Source: JAVBNH01 sp031551635 (GTDB lineage Bacteria > Bacillota > Clostridia > Oscillospirales > Acutalibacteraceae). From it: a stretch of DNA of 64,000 bases. Positions 33,461 through 42,803 of the stretch are shown here, in pieces. How positions within the stretch are numbered: position 1 is the stretch's first letter; the number at the start of each line of letters is the position of its first letter. The notes below the pieces were generated by a model. That model searched no databases, was not told where the DNA came from, and saw only the letters and a list, made by a program, of their open reading frames with translations. The position numbers and the translations under genes are program-made. The DNA lies in NCBI GenBank assembly GCA_031551635.1, contig JAVBNH010000015.1, forward strand, positions 1 through 64,000, in the 5' to 3' direction.

Positions 33461-34228
33461 TTATCTTTTTAAATACCGCTCCCAGTTAATATTTTCTCTG
33501 ACGACTTTTGCCGGGGTTCCGGTCAGTACGACATTGCTGTATTCACTCAAATTCTTATTAAGCAATGAATGGTATCCTAGCACGCTATTATCCCCCATCT
33601 GCGCACCTTTCATTAAAGTAGAAAAGGCGCAAATCCAGCAATTTTCACCGATTACGATATTTTTCGCCGGATTAATCCGCTTATTTTCACTGTCATATAT
33701 CGGATGTGAGTCGCTTGTCCGAAAAGTCACACCCTCTGAAATATAAGATTTTTCTCTGATAAAAATCTCGGCGCCCTCGCCTGTATACATATGAGTCACA
33801 GCAGTATCATTCTTTTTGTTACCCAGCTGCATAAATCCGCCTATGTAGGCATCCTTCATAATAATGATTCTGCCTTTATCGTGCTCTATACCCAGCTCTG
33901 CGCGTGTCAAAGAGGATCTTCGCCCTATCTCAAGATTATTTTCATCGCCGGAAATCCAAAAAACACATTCAGTCAGATTCACTTCATCTTCAATAATTAT
34001 AGAATTATTATTGCCGTATATATAAAATTTGCAATTCTTGATTTTACAGCCTTTGTTTATTATAATTACGTTATTTTCGCCACTGACTCTGATGCGGAAA
34101 CGCAGAAAAAAAGAACCGAACCGACCGGCAATTTTATTTCTATATCCGGTCAGAAGGTTATAATTTAAAAGCAGAATCGAATTTGTAAAAAGATGAATCA
34201 GCTTATTGTTCAATAAAAAATGCAGCAT
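33461..34228 (-). CDS. Left-handed beta-helix (hexapeptide) acyltransferase
   Basis: The 255-residue protein is rich in hexapeptide-repeat turns (NVIIINKGCKIKNCKFYIYG and onward). It ends with the classic acetyltransferase segment NIVIGENCWICAFSTLMKG, MGDNSVLGYHSLLNK and VVLTGTPAKVVREN. The catalytic His is probably in TSDSHPIYD. It likely O-acetylates a sugar during surface-polysaccharide assembly. GAGGT lies about 9 nt before the ATG. First gene of the minus-strand acyltransferase-GT4-radical SAM operon; an AT-rich 15-bp inverted repeat (34250-34292) separates it from the signalling genes. Confidence 0.85.
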   Translation of the reverse strand: MLHFLLNNKLIHLFTNSILLLNYNLLTGYRNKIAGRFGSFFLRFRIRVSGENNVIIINKGCKIKNCKFYIYGNNNSIIIEDEVNLTECVFWISGDENNLEIGRRSSLTRAELGIEHDKGRIIIMKDAYIGGFMQLGNKKNDTAVTHMYTGEGAEIFIREKSYISEGVTFRTSDSHPIYDSENKRINPAKNIVIGENCWICAFSTLMKGAQMGDNSVLGYHSLLNKNLSEYSNVVLTGTPAKVVRENINWERYLKR

Positions 34229-34249
34229 AAATCAATACCTCGTATAACA

Positions 34250-34292
34250 ATAATATTCAATAAACAAGCATAGCTCATTTATTGAATATTAT
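34250..34292. repeat. 15-bp AT-rich inverted repeat
   Basis: ATAATATTCAATAAA (34250-34264) and TTTATTGAATATTAT (34278-34292) around a 13-nt spacer. It lies between the HD-GYP gene end and the acyltransferase start. It may terminate transcription from the signalling genes, but lacks a T-tract. Confidence 0.55.
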
Positions 34293-34305
34293 ATAAACAT
34301 AAAGC

Positions 34306-35394
34306 TTAAAGCGGTTTCTGCCCCAAATCTCTTTCAAGCAGCATTTCGTCTACTTCCTTGATTTTACCTTCAATCTCCTTGAAAACCTCGACAATATCAG
34401 CGTCAAACTGAGTACCCGCGCCCTCGACGATGATTCTTATTGCCTCGTCGTGAGAAAAAGGCGGCTTATAAACTCTGGGGCTTGTCAGAGCGTCATACAC
34501 ATCAACAACAGAAACGATTCTGGCAGAGAGAGGAATATCATTCCCAGTCAGACCGTCAGGATAACCCTTGCCGTCAATTCTCTCGTGATGATAGCGGCAG
34601 ATGTCACGGCAGTGCCTGAGATATAAACCGTCCTCAGAAACAAGTAGGCTGTCGATAATACTGCTGCCTATAGTCGAGTGTGTTTTAATGATCTCGAATT
34701 CCTCGGGTGTCAGCCTACCCGGCTTAAGCAGGATATTATCAGGAATGCCGATTTTGCCGATGTCATGGAGGGGTACAGCCTTAATTATTACCTCATAATC
34801 AAGTTTCTTTAAAACGGCTGAAAACTTAGGCTTTAAGAGCATATGCTCAATAAGTATTCTTGAAAGAATACATGTGCGGCTGATATGCTGACCGGATTCA
34901 AGTGAGCGGTATTCAATCATCGTTGACATGGTCTCAAGCATTTTATCGCGCAGCGAAACCATCTCATCAGCTTTCTGCCTAACCATTTCCTCAAGCTTCA
35001 TTCGGTATAGCTGCAGCTCGACCTGATTCGAAACCCTCAGCTTTACTACCTCAGGTATGAACGGCTTTTCGATATACTCGACAGCACCGGCGCTCAAGCC
35101 CTTGGATTCATTGGTTTTAGCATCGGCAGCGGTTATGAAAATGACAGGAATATTGCAAGTATCCGGGTTCGCCTTCATGATTTTCAGAACCTCATGACCG
35201 TCGAGTTCAGGCATCATAATGTCAAGCAGCACCGCGACAGGTAAATCTTCTCCGCCGAGAAGAATCGAGAGCGCCTCGACACCGTCCTCTGCCTCAATTA
35301 TAAAGTATTCGTCCTCAAGAATCTCCTTGAGAATTATTCTGTTTATTTCAACATCGTCAACGATTAAAATCTTTGCTTTCTTATCTTTAATCAT
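34306..35394 (-). CDS. Response regulator with HD-GYP output domain
   Basis: The 362-residue two-domain protein has a receiver (1-125) with acidic pocket D13-D14, phosphoacceptor D58 (LLDIMMPELDG) and Lys in IEKPF. A short helical linker and an HD-GYP domain follow with HDIGKIGIPD (210-219) and HHERIDGKGYPDG (269-281). HD-GYP domains hydrolyse cyclic di-GMP to GMP, or related dinucleotides, and all metal-binding signature residues seem present. It starts 42 nt after the hybrid kinase, so the two form a phosphorelay. It probably links an unknown signal to surface-polysaccharide genes on either side. Confidence 0.92.
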   Translation of the reverse strand: MIKDKKAKILIVDDVEINRIILKEILEDEYFIIEAEDGVEALSILLGGEDLPVAVLLDIMMPELDGHEVLKIMKANPDTCNIPVIFITAADAKTNESKGLSAGAVEYIEKPFIPEVVKLRVSNQVELQLYRMKLEEMVRQKADEMVSLRDKMLETMSTMIEYRSLESGQHISRTCILSRILIEHMLLKPKFSAVLKKLDYEVIIKAVPLHDIGKIGIPDNILLKPGRLTPEEFEIIKTHSTIGSSIIDSLLVSEDGLYLRHCRDICRYHHERIDGKGYPDGLTGNDIPLSARIVSVVDVYDALTSPRVYKPPFSHDEAIRIIVEGAGTQFDADIVEVFKEIEGKIKEVDEMLLERDLGQKPL

Positions 35395-35436
35395 TTAATT
35401 AACACAAAACCTTTCAAAATAGGTAGTTATCAGCTT

Positions 35437-38328
35437 TTACACATCGAGGTAGGCAATGACCTCGTCAATCATCGAAATTGTCGTATCATAAGCAGCTTTC
35501 AGCGCGGGTAGCAGTGTCGTCACATTCATACCCAGACCCTTCATGTCAGCCTCAAGAGCGATTGCGGCTTCATTGACTGCGCGCAGGGATAGGTTCGCGG
35601 AGGTTCCCTTCACCGTATGAACAGCTTCAAGCGCGGTTTTAATATCCTGAGCGGCAATTGCATCCTCGGTTTTTTTCATATTTTCTTCATTTTTAAAGGT
35701 CAGCAGCAGCTTTGAAAGTAGTTTTTTCTTGCCCAAAAGGCGTGAAAGACCGTCTTCGATGTCAAAATAAGGTAAAAAGGTTTCTGCGGATTTAGTATTA
35801 CTGTCTTGATTGGACATATTGCTTTTCTCCCTTAACTTCATATAGTTGGTCATTTTATCAAACAGCTCTAGCTGATTTATCGGCTTTGAAATATGGTCGT
35901 CCATGCCCGATTCCTTGCTTTTGATAATATCCTCCGCTAAAGCGTTAGCGGTCATGGCTACAATCGGCATCTTTTTCGCCCAGGCGTTGTTTATCATCCT
36001 GATTTCCTTAAGAGCTTCGTAGCCGCCCATGACAGGCATATGAATATCCATGAAAACCATATCATATTTTTCGGGGTCAGCGCGAACCATACCCACGGCA
36101 ATTTTTCCGTTTTCGGCGACTTCGACCTTTACATTTGTCGACTCAACCAGAGCCATAAGCACTTCCCTGTTGATGTCCATGTCCTCTGCAAGCAAAATGC
36201 ACTTTCCGGTGAAATCGGTATCCGACGGAGCAGGAGGAGTCGGTACAAAACGGGTAGAGCACATTATCTCGTTAATCGTGCTGATTATTGTATCGGGGAA
36301 AAGAGGCTTTGAGAGGAATCTCGAAATTCCCGCCTCCTCAGCTTCATCCCTGATTCCTGAAAGCTCAGCAATAGAGATGAGTACAACAACAGATTTATTA
36401 GTATTTGTCTCTTTTATGAGCTTAGCTGTCTTGATTCCGTCCAGTCCCGGCATTTTCCAATCGACAAAAGCAATCTGGAAGGGCTGCCCCATGGCATCGG
36501 ACTCGCTTATCATCTTTAACGCTTCCTTGCCGGAAAGAGCGGTTGAGGTATTAATACCGTGAGAGCCGAGAACACTCAGGAAAATTTCAAGGGTGTCATA
36601 GGAGTCATCGACAACAATGACCCTCAGATTATTCAGGTCAATTTCATGCGATAGCTTTACGCGGTCCTTGCTTTCGGTATCCTTGAGCACAACTGTGAAG
36701 GTGAAGGTGCTGCCTTCCTTATAAACACTCTGCGCCCAGATACGTCCGCCCATGAGTTCAACAAGCTTTTTGCTGATAGAAAGCCCAAGCCCTGTTCCGC
36801 CGTATTTTCTGGTCATTCCACCGTCACCCTGCTCAAAGGTCTGGAAGAGTCTGCCGAGCTGGTCGTTCGTTAAACCTATGCCGTGGTCGATAATCGAAAA
36901 CTGCAGAGTTGAGTAACCTTCAGATTTATCCAGCAAATCAATTTTCAGCTTAATATCATTATTCTCATCAGAAAATTTAATAGCGTTTGAGAGAAGATTA
37001 ATTATAACCTGCGAGAGCCTCTGACCGTCACCGATATAAGTGCGGTCAACATCGTGGCTCACATCTATTGAAAGCCTCTGGCTCTTTTCGGATATACGCC
37101 CGTAGACAGTGTTGCAGGTAGTGGCGAGAATTTTTTCAAGGCTGAAGTTTTCCTTGACAATTTCAAGCTTATCCTCTTCAATCCTTGACATATCAAGGAT
37201 GTCGTTGATTATATCAAGCAGATTTTTTGCTGAGGTGTCGATTCTGCCGAGGCATTCATCTATTTTTTCAAGATTAGTAGTTCTCTTTGCTATATGTGTC
37301 ATTCCGATTATCGCGTTTAGAGGTGTACGTATTTCATGGCTCATTCTTGAAAGGAATTCTGACTTAGCGTTATTAGCGTGCCTAATCTCGTCAAGTGAAC
37401 GCTCAAGCTGTCGGTCTCTTTGCAAAATCTCGAGTTCAATGCTCTTCTGCTTTGTGACCTCTTCAAAAACACCGAGAATCAATGTGGAATTTTCTTCCTC
37501 ATTATGAATGAGGAGCTTGCTGTTGTTCAGCCAATGCTTCTGATTGTCTGCGTCAACATATTCCGTTTCATACGAAAGCATGGGCTGGGAGCTTTTAAGG
37601 ATTCTCTTGTCGTCCGACTTCATTCGTTTCGCAAGGTTTTCAGGGAAAATATCATCATCGCTTTTATTGACAATTTCGTCAAAGCTCAGACCGACAAAAT
37701 TTTGGAAATGCTTGTTGCTCCTGACATATCTGAGGTTTGAATCCTTCCAGTATATGGCAAGCGGGACGCTATTTATCGTCAGCAGTAAATCGTAATTAGT
37801 CTTAACATATTCACGAAGCTGAAGGAATTTCTCGAAACAGGATACAAAAAGCCCAAAGACAAAGAGCTCATAATCACTGAAGGCTCTTTGTTTATTTTTT
37901 GAGGTGAAAAAGAGATAACCTTTAAAATTGCCGTCGATAACAACCGGAGCTCCGCATGCCGAGCCGCATTTGAAAAAATCAAGAATGTATGAATCACTTA
38001 CAACAATGCTTCTGCATTTTTCTGTAAATTTCAAAATTTCCGAATCGCAGGCGGGTTCAAAAACTCTATTGTCCAGGTTCTCCTCGACATTTTCACTGTT
38101 CCAGTCCTGTTTAATGATATAACTTGAGCTTACGTTATAATATTTAGCATAATATATGCCGTTCAAGCTAAACATTGAGCCTAAAATCTCAAAAGCTTTT
38201 TTATGATTCAAATTATTATTTTTCATCGAAAAGAGCAGCTGTGAAATCTCGGAAAAGGAGTTCTCTAAGGTCAGCAAATCAGAAGCGGAAAAATTCTGAG
38301 TGTTTAAGTTGTTTTCAGAATTAAACAT
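35437..38328 (-). CDS. Hybrid sensor histidine kinase (GAF-PAS-HisKA-HATPase-REC-REC-HPt)
   Basis: The 963-residue multi-domain kinase has no clear membrane segment, so it appears to be a cytosolic sensor. Order: GAF-like domain (about 25-175), PAS domain (about 180-295), HisKA with phospho-His331 in SRMSHEIRTPLNAII, and HATPase with DNGIG/G-box equivalents (DHGIGLTNDQ, GGTGLGLSISKKLVELMGG). Receiver 1 has FVDWKMPGLDG, receiver 2 has FMDIHMPVMGG, and the C-terminal HPt has AVHTVKGTSANLS. All phospho-sites look intact. AAGGGG lies 10 nt before the ATG. The HD-GYP regulator directly downstream is the likely target. Signal unknown. Confidence 0.93.
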   Translation of the reverse strand: MFNSENNLNTQNFSASDLLTLENSFSEISQLLFSMKNNNLNHKKAFEILGSMFSLNGIYYAKYYNVSSSYIIKQDWNSENVEENLDNRVFEPACDSEILKFTEKCRSIVVSDSYILDFFKCGSACGAPVVIDGNFKGYLFFTSKNKQRAFSDYELFVFGLFVSCFEKFLQLREYVKTNYDLLLTINSVPLAIYWKDSNLRYVRSNKHFQNFVGLSFDEIVNKSDDDIFPENLAKRMKSDDKRILKSSQPMLSYETEYVDADNQKHWLNNSKLLIHNEEENSTLILGVFEEVTKQKSIELEILQRDRQLERSLDEIRHANNAKSEFLSRMSHEIRTPLNAIIGMTHIAKRTTNLEKIDECLGRIDTSAKNLLDIINDILDMSRIEEDKLEIVKENFSLEKILATTCNTVYGRISEKSQRLSIDVSHDVDRTYIGDGQRLSQVIINLLSNAIKFSDENNDIKLKIDLLDKSEGYSTLQFSIIDHGIGLTNDQLGRLFQTFEQGDGGMTRKYGGTGLGLSISKKLVELMGGRIWAQSVYKEGSTFTFTVVLKDTESKDRVKLSHEIDLNNLRVIVVDDSYDTLEIFLSVLGSHGINTSTALSGKEALKMISESDAMGQPFQIAFVDWKMPGLDGIKTAKLIKETNTNKSVVVLISIAELSGIRDEAEEAGISRFLSKPLFPDTIISTINEIMCSTRFVPTPPAPSDTDFTGKCILLAEDMDINREVLMALVESTNVKVEVAENGKIAVGMVRADPEKYDMVFMDIHMPVMGGYEALKEIRMINNAWAKKMPIVAMTANALAEDIIKSKESGMDDHISKPINQLELFDKMTNYMKLREKSNMSNQDSNTKSAETFLPYFDIEDGLSRLLGKKKLLSKLLLTFKNEENMKKTEDAIAAQDIKTALEAVHTVKGTSANLSLRAVNEAAIALEADMKGLGMNVTTLLPALKAAYDTTISMIDEVIAYLDV

Positions 38329-38430
38329 GTATTTCTAACCCCTTGAAATATTATTTAACTACTATCCGATTCATTATATATTAAAAAACATAATAATGCA
38401 ATCTTTTTTTTAGATAATCCAAAGTAAATA

Positions 38431-39948
38431 TTAACCCTTTGACTTTATTTTGGCAAAGGTGTTGTTAAGTGAGCTTTTTTCGTCTTTTGACCAGTATAAA
38501 AAAAAGGATGAAACAGCAAAAACAACGCAAGTCGCGGCTGTTTTTACCGACATAACGATTACAGACTCAGAAACCCAATAGCTCAGGAAAAAATAGAAAC
38601 AGACTGTGATAAGTAACGGCGGTAAAAGCTTCACACAGACATTGAAATAGTGCTTTTTCATATCCAGTCCTTGCTTACTGTAGTAAATGGCATATATAAT
38701 CAAGCGAAAGACAACAGCACTGAAAAGAAAGCCCATGTATGAATACTTCAGAGCATATTTCTCTATGAAGAAATAACCAACAAGAATACAGGAAATGGTA
38801 GAAGCGGTGTTAATTAACGTTCTGGCAAAAAACTTATTCTTTGCCTGAATAATAATGTCTCCCATAATCTGCCCCTGCGGCAATATGAACGCCAAAAACG
38901 CGATAAGGGTGACGGTATATGCCGGAACAAAGTCACTGCCTATCCAAAGCCTGATAAAATCTTTGCCTATCAGCGCAAAACCAATGGTGAGCAGAGTGCT
39001 CATAAAGGTAATCTGCTTGCCGCTTTTAATCATAATTTCAGTCAGTTTTTTACTGTTCGGGTCGTTTATGACAATTGATGATACCTTCGGAAGATAATAG
39101 CCCGGAACAACGCTGATAAATTGAATAAAAACATTTATAAGCGTAACAAAAATCGAAAAAACAGCAACAGTTGACGCTCCGTGAGTTGCGGCAATTATCA
39201 GATTACCGGAATTCCAGTAAATATTATCAACCACGCAATTTATATAAAGCGAAAGAGTTTTTTCTGTGACCTTTTCTGCCTTTCCACCTTCGATTTTATG
39301 CTTTTTAATTTTAACTTTCATCTTAATAAAGGCATACGCGGCAAAAAGAACTGATGTTGCGGCATTCATAAGGAGTTCGGAAACAAAAATACTCAGTGCG
39401 CCTTTTCCTGTTTTCATAAATAAAATTATCAGGAAAATTCTCAGGCAGATTCGCACGAGCACTATAGTTCTTGAGTATAAAAATTTTTGATAGCCGGCAA
39501 GAATCGCGAAAAAGTAGGCGTGAAAAAACTGAAAAAATATTGCCAGGGTCATTACAGTGAAGAGTGTGCGGAAGCTGTGCAGAAGCTCTTCACTGAAGGT
39601 CTGCTTAAATATCGCCGGAGCGTTGATATTGATAACAAAACAGACTGCCATCGCGAATAAAGCAATGAATAAAAACACAAAAAATGAGTGAAATAAAAAG
39701 TTTTCCTCGCCGTTCTTATCCTTTTTTTCCCTGTATTTCGTCAGGCTGCTCATCACAATATTACCGACAGAAAACTCATTGACAGTCATATACATCACAA
39801 CCGAATAAACAAGAGCATAGAGCCCGTACTGTTCAAGTCCGAGCCCTTTAATTATAACCGGTGTGAGAAAAACGCTTGAGAGATTAACGATAACAACGCA
39901 GGCATAATTAAGAATAATAGAGAGGTTGATTTCCCTGTTTATGTTCAT
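38431..39948 (-). CDS. Polysaccharide flippase (Wzx/MATE-like)
   Basis: Integral membrane protein of 505 residues with 12-14 hydrophobic segments, starting MNINREINLSIILNYACVVIVNLSSVFL. The pattern YGLYALVYSVVMYM, FSVGNIVMSSLTKYRE and the central VAVFSIFVTLINVF region match O-antigen/exopolysaccharide translocases of the MVF superfamily. It likely flips lipid-linked oligosaccharide across the membrane. ATG at 39948 has GGAG 8 nt upstream; a longer in-frame start (MWAWQAKP) is repeat copy D and is rejected. Repeat D separates it from the GH99-like gene upstream. Confidence 0.87.
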   Translation of the reverse strand: MNINREINLSIILNYACVVIVNLSSVFLTPVIIKGLGLEQYGLYALVYSVVMYMTVNEFSVGNIVMSSLTKYREKKDKNGEENFLFHSFFVFLFIALFAMAVCFVININAPAIFKQTFSEELLHSFRTLFTVMTLAIFFQFFHAYFFAILAGYQKFLYSRTIVLVRICLRIFLIILFMKTGKGALSIFVSELLMNAATSVLFAAYAFIKMKVKIKKHKIEGGKAEKVTEKTLSLYINCVVDNIYWNSGNLIIAATHGASTVAVFSIFVTLINVFIQFISVVPGYYLPKVSSIVINDPNSKKLTEIMIKSGKQITFMSTLLTIGFALIGKDFIRLWIGSDFVPAYTVTLIAFLAFILPQGQIMGDIIIQAKNKFFARTLINTASTISCILVGYFFIEKYALKYSYMGFLFSAVVFRLIIYAIYYSKQGLDMKKHYFNVCVKLLPPLLITVCFYFFLSYWVSESVIVMSVKTAATCVVFAVSSFFLYWSKDEKSSLNNTFAKIKSKG

Positions 39949-39961
39949 GTATTTCTCCAAA

Positions 39962-40039
39962 ACTACCGTGGGCTTGGCTTGCCAAGCCCACAACCCAAGT
40001 AGTGTTTTTTATTGAGCTTTCAGCCCATTAAGGTACTAA
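39962..40039 (-). repeat. Oriented 78-bp repeat, copy D
   Basis: On the minus strand it starts TTAGTACCTTAATGGGCTG, has perfect arms GTGGGCTTGG and CCAAGCCCAC, and ends CGGTAG, 13 nt before the flippase start. Its first bases TTAG include the stop codon (TAG, 40038-40036) of the GH99-like gene. Confidence 0.94.
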
Positions 40040-41898
40040 TTAACTCTATATTGGTACATAAAGCGACCCAACGGCGCAGTGTCGCCATAGAGATAGAAAT
40101 CATAAATATCTCCGTCATTCTGCATATTGTCCGACCATTTGAAATTCAGCTGGAAAGCGTCACTGTCAATGCCTAGCATAGCCTTCGGCACTTTTATCTG
40201 CAAAACATTGCCCTGAACGGTATAGTCGACCTCACAAACACTGTCCCAGTTCCAGCCGCCGCTCGACTTTTCAAGCAGAGCCTTATCCATAGGGCTGTTT
40301 CTGTTAATTATATAGTCGTAACCTTCCCAGGACTTATCGGATTTTCCGGTGCTGATAAACAGGCGCATCCACGCGTTACCGCTTTTATCGGTCAGCTCGT
40401 CCTTCGTTTCCACCATGAAATAAACATTGTCGGCATCCCTTGCGACCTTCGCGAGAGTGATGTCATTTCGCCCTGTGTTATCAGTATACTGAATGCCGTA
40501 GCCGTTATTATCACGCGCGAAGGTGTTACCCTCATACGCATAGAAAGATGGCTGCACATCGTCCCACTGAGAAGCGGCGGCGGCTATATCAAGGCTTTTC
40601 GCCTGTGAAGCGTCGGGAAGTTTATTCACGCCCTTGAAAAGTCTGATATATTTGCACATCTGATAATAATAATTGTCGCCCAGCTCACCCTTTGAGGGCT
40701 CGATATCGCGGCTGTAGGTATCGTTATATTGATCCGGGAATGCGTTGGTCACGCCCATCCATTCCTCGTGTCTGCCCGCGACCCACTCATTGAAGCCGGT
40801 GATAAAAACAAACTCAGGGTCAATCTTTAAAGCGTATTCCCACTGCTCCTCAAAATTCGCGCCGTAAAGCTTTGCGTTCTCTCTTGTATCAACGCCTTTT
40901 GAGGTATATGTCCGCCCGAAAACATTTTCGCCGTTCATCGCGGTCAGACCCTTTTCAGCGGAATGATTCATCGCGACACCGACTGTAATCTGCTCCGGTG
41001 TCCCGTCAAGATTCGGATAAACCGCCTGAGGGTAAACCGAGAGCCAGCCCCATTTTCCCGCCTCACCGGCGGCTGTATACGAGGGCTGACCGGGGCGGTA
41101 GGTAAAGAAAGCACGGATGTTCATATCCTTTTCGTCTTTCAGATTCAACTCGTCTGGGTGCGCCATAATCAATGGCTTGCCTTCCCAGTAAAACCACAAA
41201 TCCTGATAGCGATTCTTTGAATATATATCGTCATACAGCATTCTCAGCTGGGTATTGGCGTTCTCACCAGAGCCGAAGGGCAGCATAAAAGCTACCTGCG
41301 GAGTTTTAACTCCCTGACTTCTCGCCTGCGCAAATACCTCAAAAAGAATATCGTAGGAATCCTTCCATGTAAAGGTGCCGTTTGTGTTATCACAGATAAT
41401 CACATCAACGCCTGCATTAGCAAGCATTTCGGCATGCTTGCGCAGCACCCATTCATCATCGGTATCATAATAGCCGAAAAGCGGTTCATTCCAGTGATGC
41501 GGCAATCCTATGCTCCCCCACTCGCTGAAATTCAAGTCATGTGAAGCATTCGGAAAACGCGTTACTATATCGTTGACATTTATCGCGTGACCCGTTTGGG
41601 ACTCAGCTACCCATTTTGAATGGCTCACGTGCCATGTCCAGTAAAAAAGCCCGACAAACTTGTCTTTTTTTACCTCGCCTGCCTCTTCATAACCCGGCAG
41701 CTCGCGAGAGAGGGCGTCAGTCGCGGCATAGGTGTCAGCCATTGCCGCTCTTGTGATAATCGGACTGTCATCGGGAATTTCCGGCTGAACCGGCGGAGCC
41801 TTCGCGTAACCAAACATAATAATCAACCCCATTAAAAAGGCGGTAAATCTCAAGCTTAATGTTCTGAAAAAGAAAACAATTTTTTCGAAAATATTCAT
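40036..41898 (-). CDS. Secreted GH99-like (WbsX-type) protein with C-terminal CBM9-like domain
   Basis: The 620-residue protein has an N-terminal signal or anchor segment (15-33). A TIM-barrel-like catalytic region contains FVGLFYWTWHV, IGLPHHWNEPLFGYYDTDDEWVLRKHAEML, GVDVIICDNTNG, LWFYWEGKPLIM and FVFITGFNEWVAGRHEEW. The last motif (a Glu in N-E-W) resembles the GH71/GH99/WbsX group acting on mannose- or glucose-rich glycans. From about 440 comes a beta-rich domain similar to carbohydrate-binding module family 9 (DNVYFMVETKDELTDKSG; LFISTGKSDKSWEGYDYII). ATG at 41898 has GGGAGG 9 nt upstream. The stop codon lies inside repeat D. Exact family and substrate are uncertain. Confidence 0.68.
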   Translation of the reverse strand: MNIFEKIVFFFRTLSLRFTAFLMGLIIMFGYAKAPPVQPEIPDDSPIITRAAMADTYAATDALSRELPGYEEAGEVKKDKFVGLFYWTWHVSHSKWVAESQTGHAINVNDIVTRFPNASHDLNFSEWGSIGLPHHWNEPLFGYYDTDDEWVLRKHAEMLANAGVDVIICDNTNGTFTWKDSYDILFEVFAQARSQGVKTPQVAFMLPFGSGENANTQLRMLYDDIYSKNRYQDLWFYWEGKPLIMAHPDELNLKDEKDMNIRAFFTYRPGQPSYTAAGEAGKWGWLSVYPQAVYPNLDGTPEQITVGVAMNHSAEKGLTAMNGENVFGRTYTSKGVDTRENAKLYGANFEEQWEYALKIDPEFVFITGFNEWVAGRHEEWMGVTNAFPDQYNDTYSRDIEPSKGELGDNYYYQMCKYIRLFKGVNKLPDASQAKSLDIAAAASQWDDVQPSFYAYEGNTFARDNNGYGIQYTDNTGRNDITLAKVARDADNVYFMVETKDELTDKSGNAWMRLFISTGKSDKSWEGYDYIINRNSPMDKALLEKSSGGWNWDSVCEVDYTVQGNVLQIKVPKAMLGIDSDAFQLNFKWSDNMQNDGDIYDFYLYGDTAPLGRFMYQYRVN

Positions 41899-42038
41899 AT
41901 TCAAAAGCCTCCCTTAACATTAAAAATATATACGTAGATATACTACCATAAAAAAACAAAAAGATAAAGCCTTTTATGGCAAAAATAAAAAATTGAGGAG
42001 ATTAAGCGAGAAATACGCGGAAAAAATGTATTATATAA

Positions 42039-42066
42039 TTGACAAGGGTGCGTAATGTGATACAAT
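42039..42066 (+). promoter_or_regulatory. Promoter of the Q/N-rich membrane protein gene
   Basis: TTGACA (42039-42044), 16-bp spacer, TACAAT (42061-42066), about 40 nt before the start; divergent from the GH99-like gene. Confidence 0.7.
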
Positions 42067-42105
42067 ATCAGTGGAATAATTATAAAAGGCGGAAAATAAA
42101 ACAAA

Positions 42106-42789
42106 ATGTTATTTTTTAAATTTATGTTTTCAATGTACAAGCTAACCTTTATCATGCTTCTTTTCGCTTCAGGTGTTTTTTTTATTATTTTTGGTTCAAA
42201 ATTATTAAAATCTGTGCGAAAAAACGAGCAAATTAATTTTAACAGTTTAAATATACAGGGATTGATAGGTCAGTTATACAGCGGTATTTATAGTATTGTT
42301 AACTCAGTAAACAAGATAATAAATAATCCCAAACAGCATCATCAGCAAAACAACGAACCCGGTCAAAACAGTAATTCGAACATGAAAAACAATGCTCAGC
42401 AGAATTATCGCCAGCAACAGAATTATAATACTCAGCAGCATTATCAACAAAATTATAAAGACCCGCATGAAGAGTTAAATACTCCCGGGCAAAAAAAATA
42501 CCCCTTTGAAAACTATGAATACCCCGAAAAAAAAAGCCGCAGCACCTTCGAAAAAATAACCAACGGGCACACACCCGTAAAGATCATTTTTATGTTGATT
42601 CTCAACGCCTTTTTGTTTGCAGCAACCTCTCTCGCCGCACGGGAAATAATAACACGAGCCGCTCTAACAGTCGATTTTCCGGGAATCTTCAGCTCAATGG
42701 TGCTGATAGTCGCGATACTCGCAGCGGCTATATTTTTTGTTTCGCTTTTTGTGAGATGGTGGCAAAAGCCACACAAGAAGAAAAGATAG
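42106..42789 (+). CDS. Membrane protein with Gln/Asn-rich cytoplasmic or extracellular loop, function unknown
   Basis: The 227-residue protein is not recognised. One hydrophobic segment lies at about 12-30. A low-complexity stretch follows at about 68-130, dominated by Gln, Asn, His and Tyr (QQNYRQQQNYNTQQHYQQNY). Two C-terminal hydrophobic segments lie at about 160-180 and 195-217, ending in a basic tail KPHKKKR. AAGGCGG lies about 11 nt before the ATG. It is preceded by a good promoter and followed 14 nt later by the DUF4832 gene, so the two are co-transcribed. It may be a scaffold for surface-glycan assembly; that is a guess from context only. Confidence 0.7.
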   Translation: MLFFKFMFSMYKLTFIMLLFASGVFFIIFGSKLLKSVRKNEQINFNSLNIQGLIGQLYSGIYSIVNSVNKIINNPKQHHQQNNEPGQNSNSNMKNNAQQNYRQQQNYNTQQHYQQNYKDPHEELNTPGQKKYPFENYEYPEKKSRSTFEKITNGHTPVKIIFMLILNAFLFAATSLAAREIITRAALTVDFPGIFSSMVLIVAILAAAIFFVSLFVRWWQKPHKKKR

Positions 42790-42803
42790 TATTATCAAAA
42801 AAT

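Noticed and set aside
39949..39993. N-terminal extension MWAWQAKP of the flippase; the same reading appears at copy E (45710)
   Set aside because: It is the sense reading of the repeat hairpin (TTG-TGG-GCT-TGG). It lacks a ribosome site, and the start codons after the repeat have good AGGAG/GGAG sites.
42756..42803. Earlier in-frame start of the DUF4832 gene (MVAKATQEE)
   Set aside because: It overlaps the upstream gene by 34 nt, has no ribosome site, and would place the membrane anchor after a non-conserved leader.
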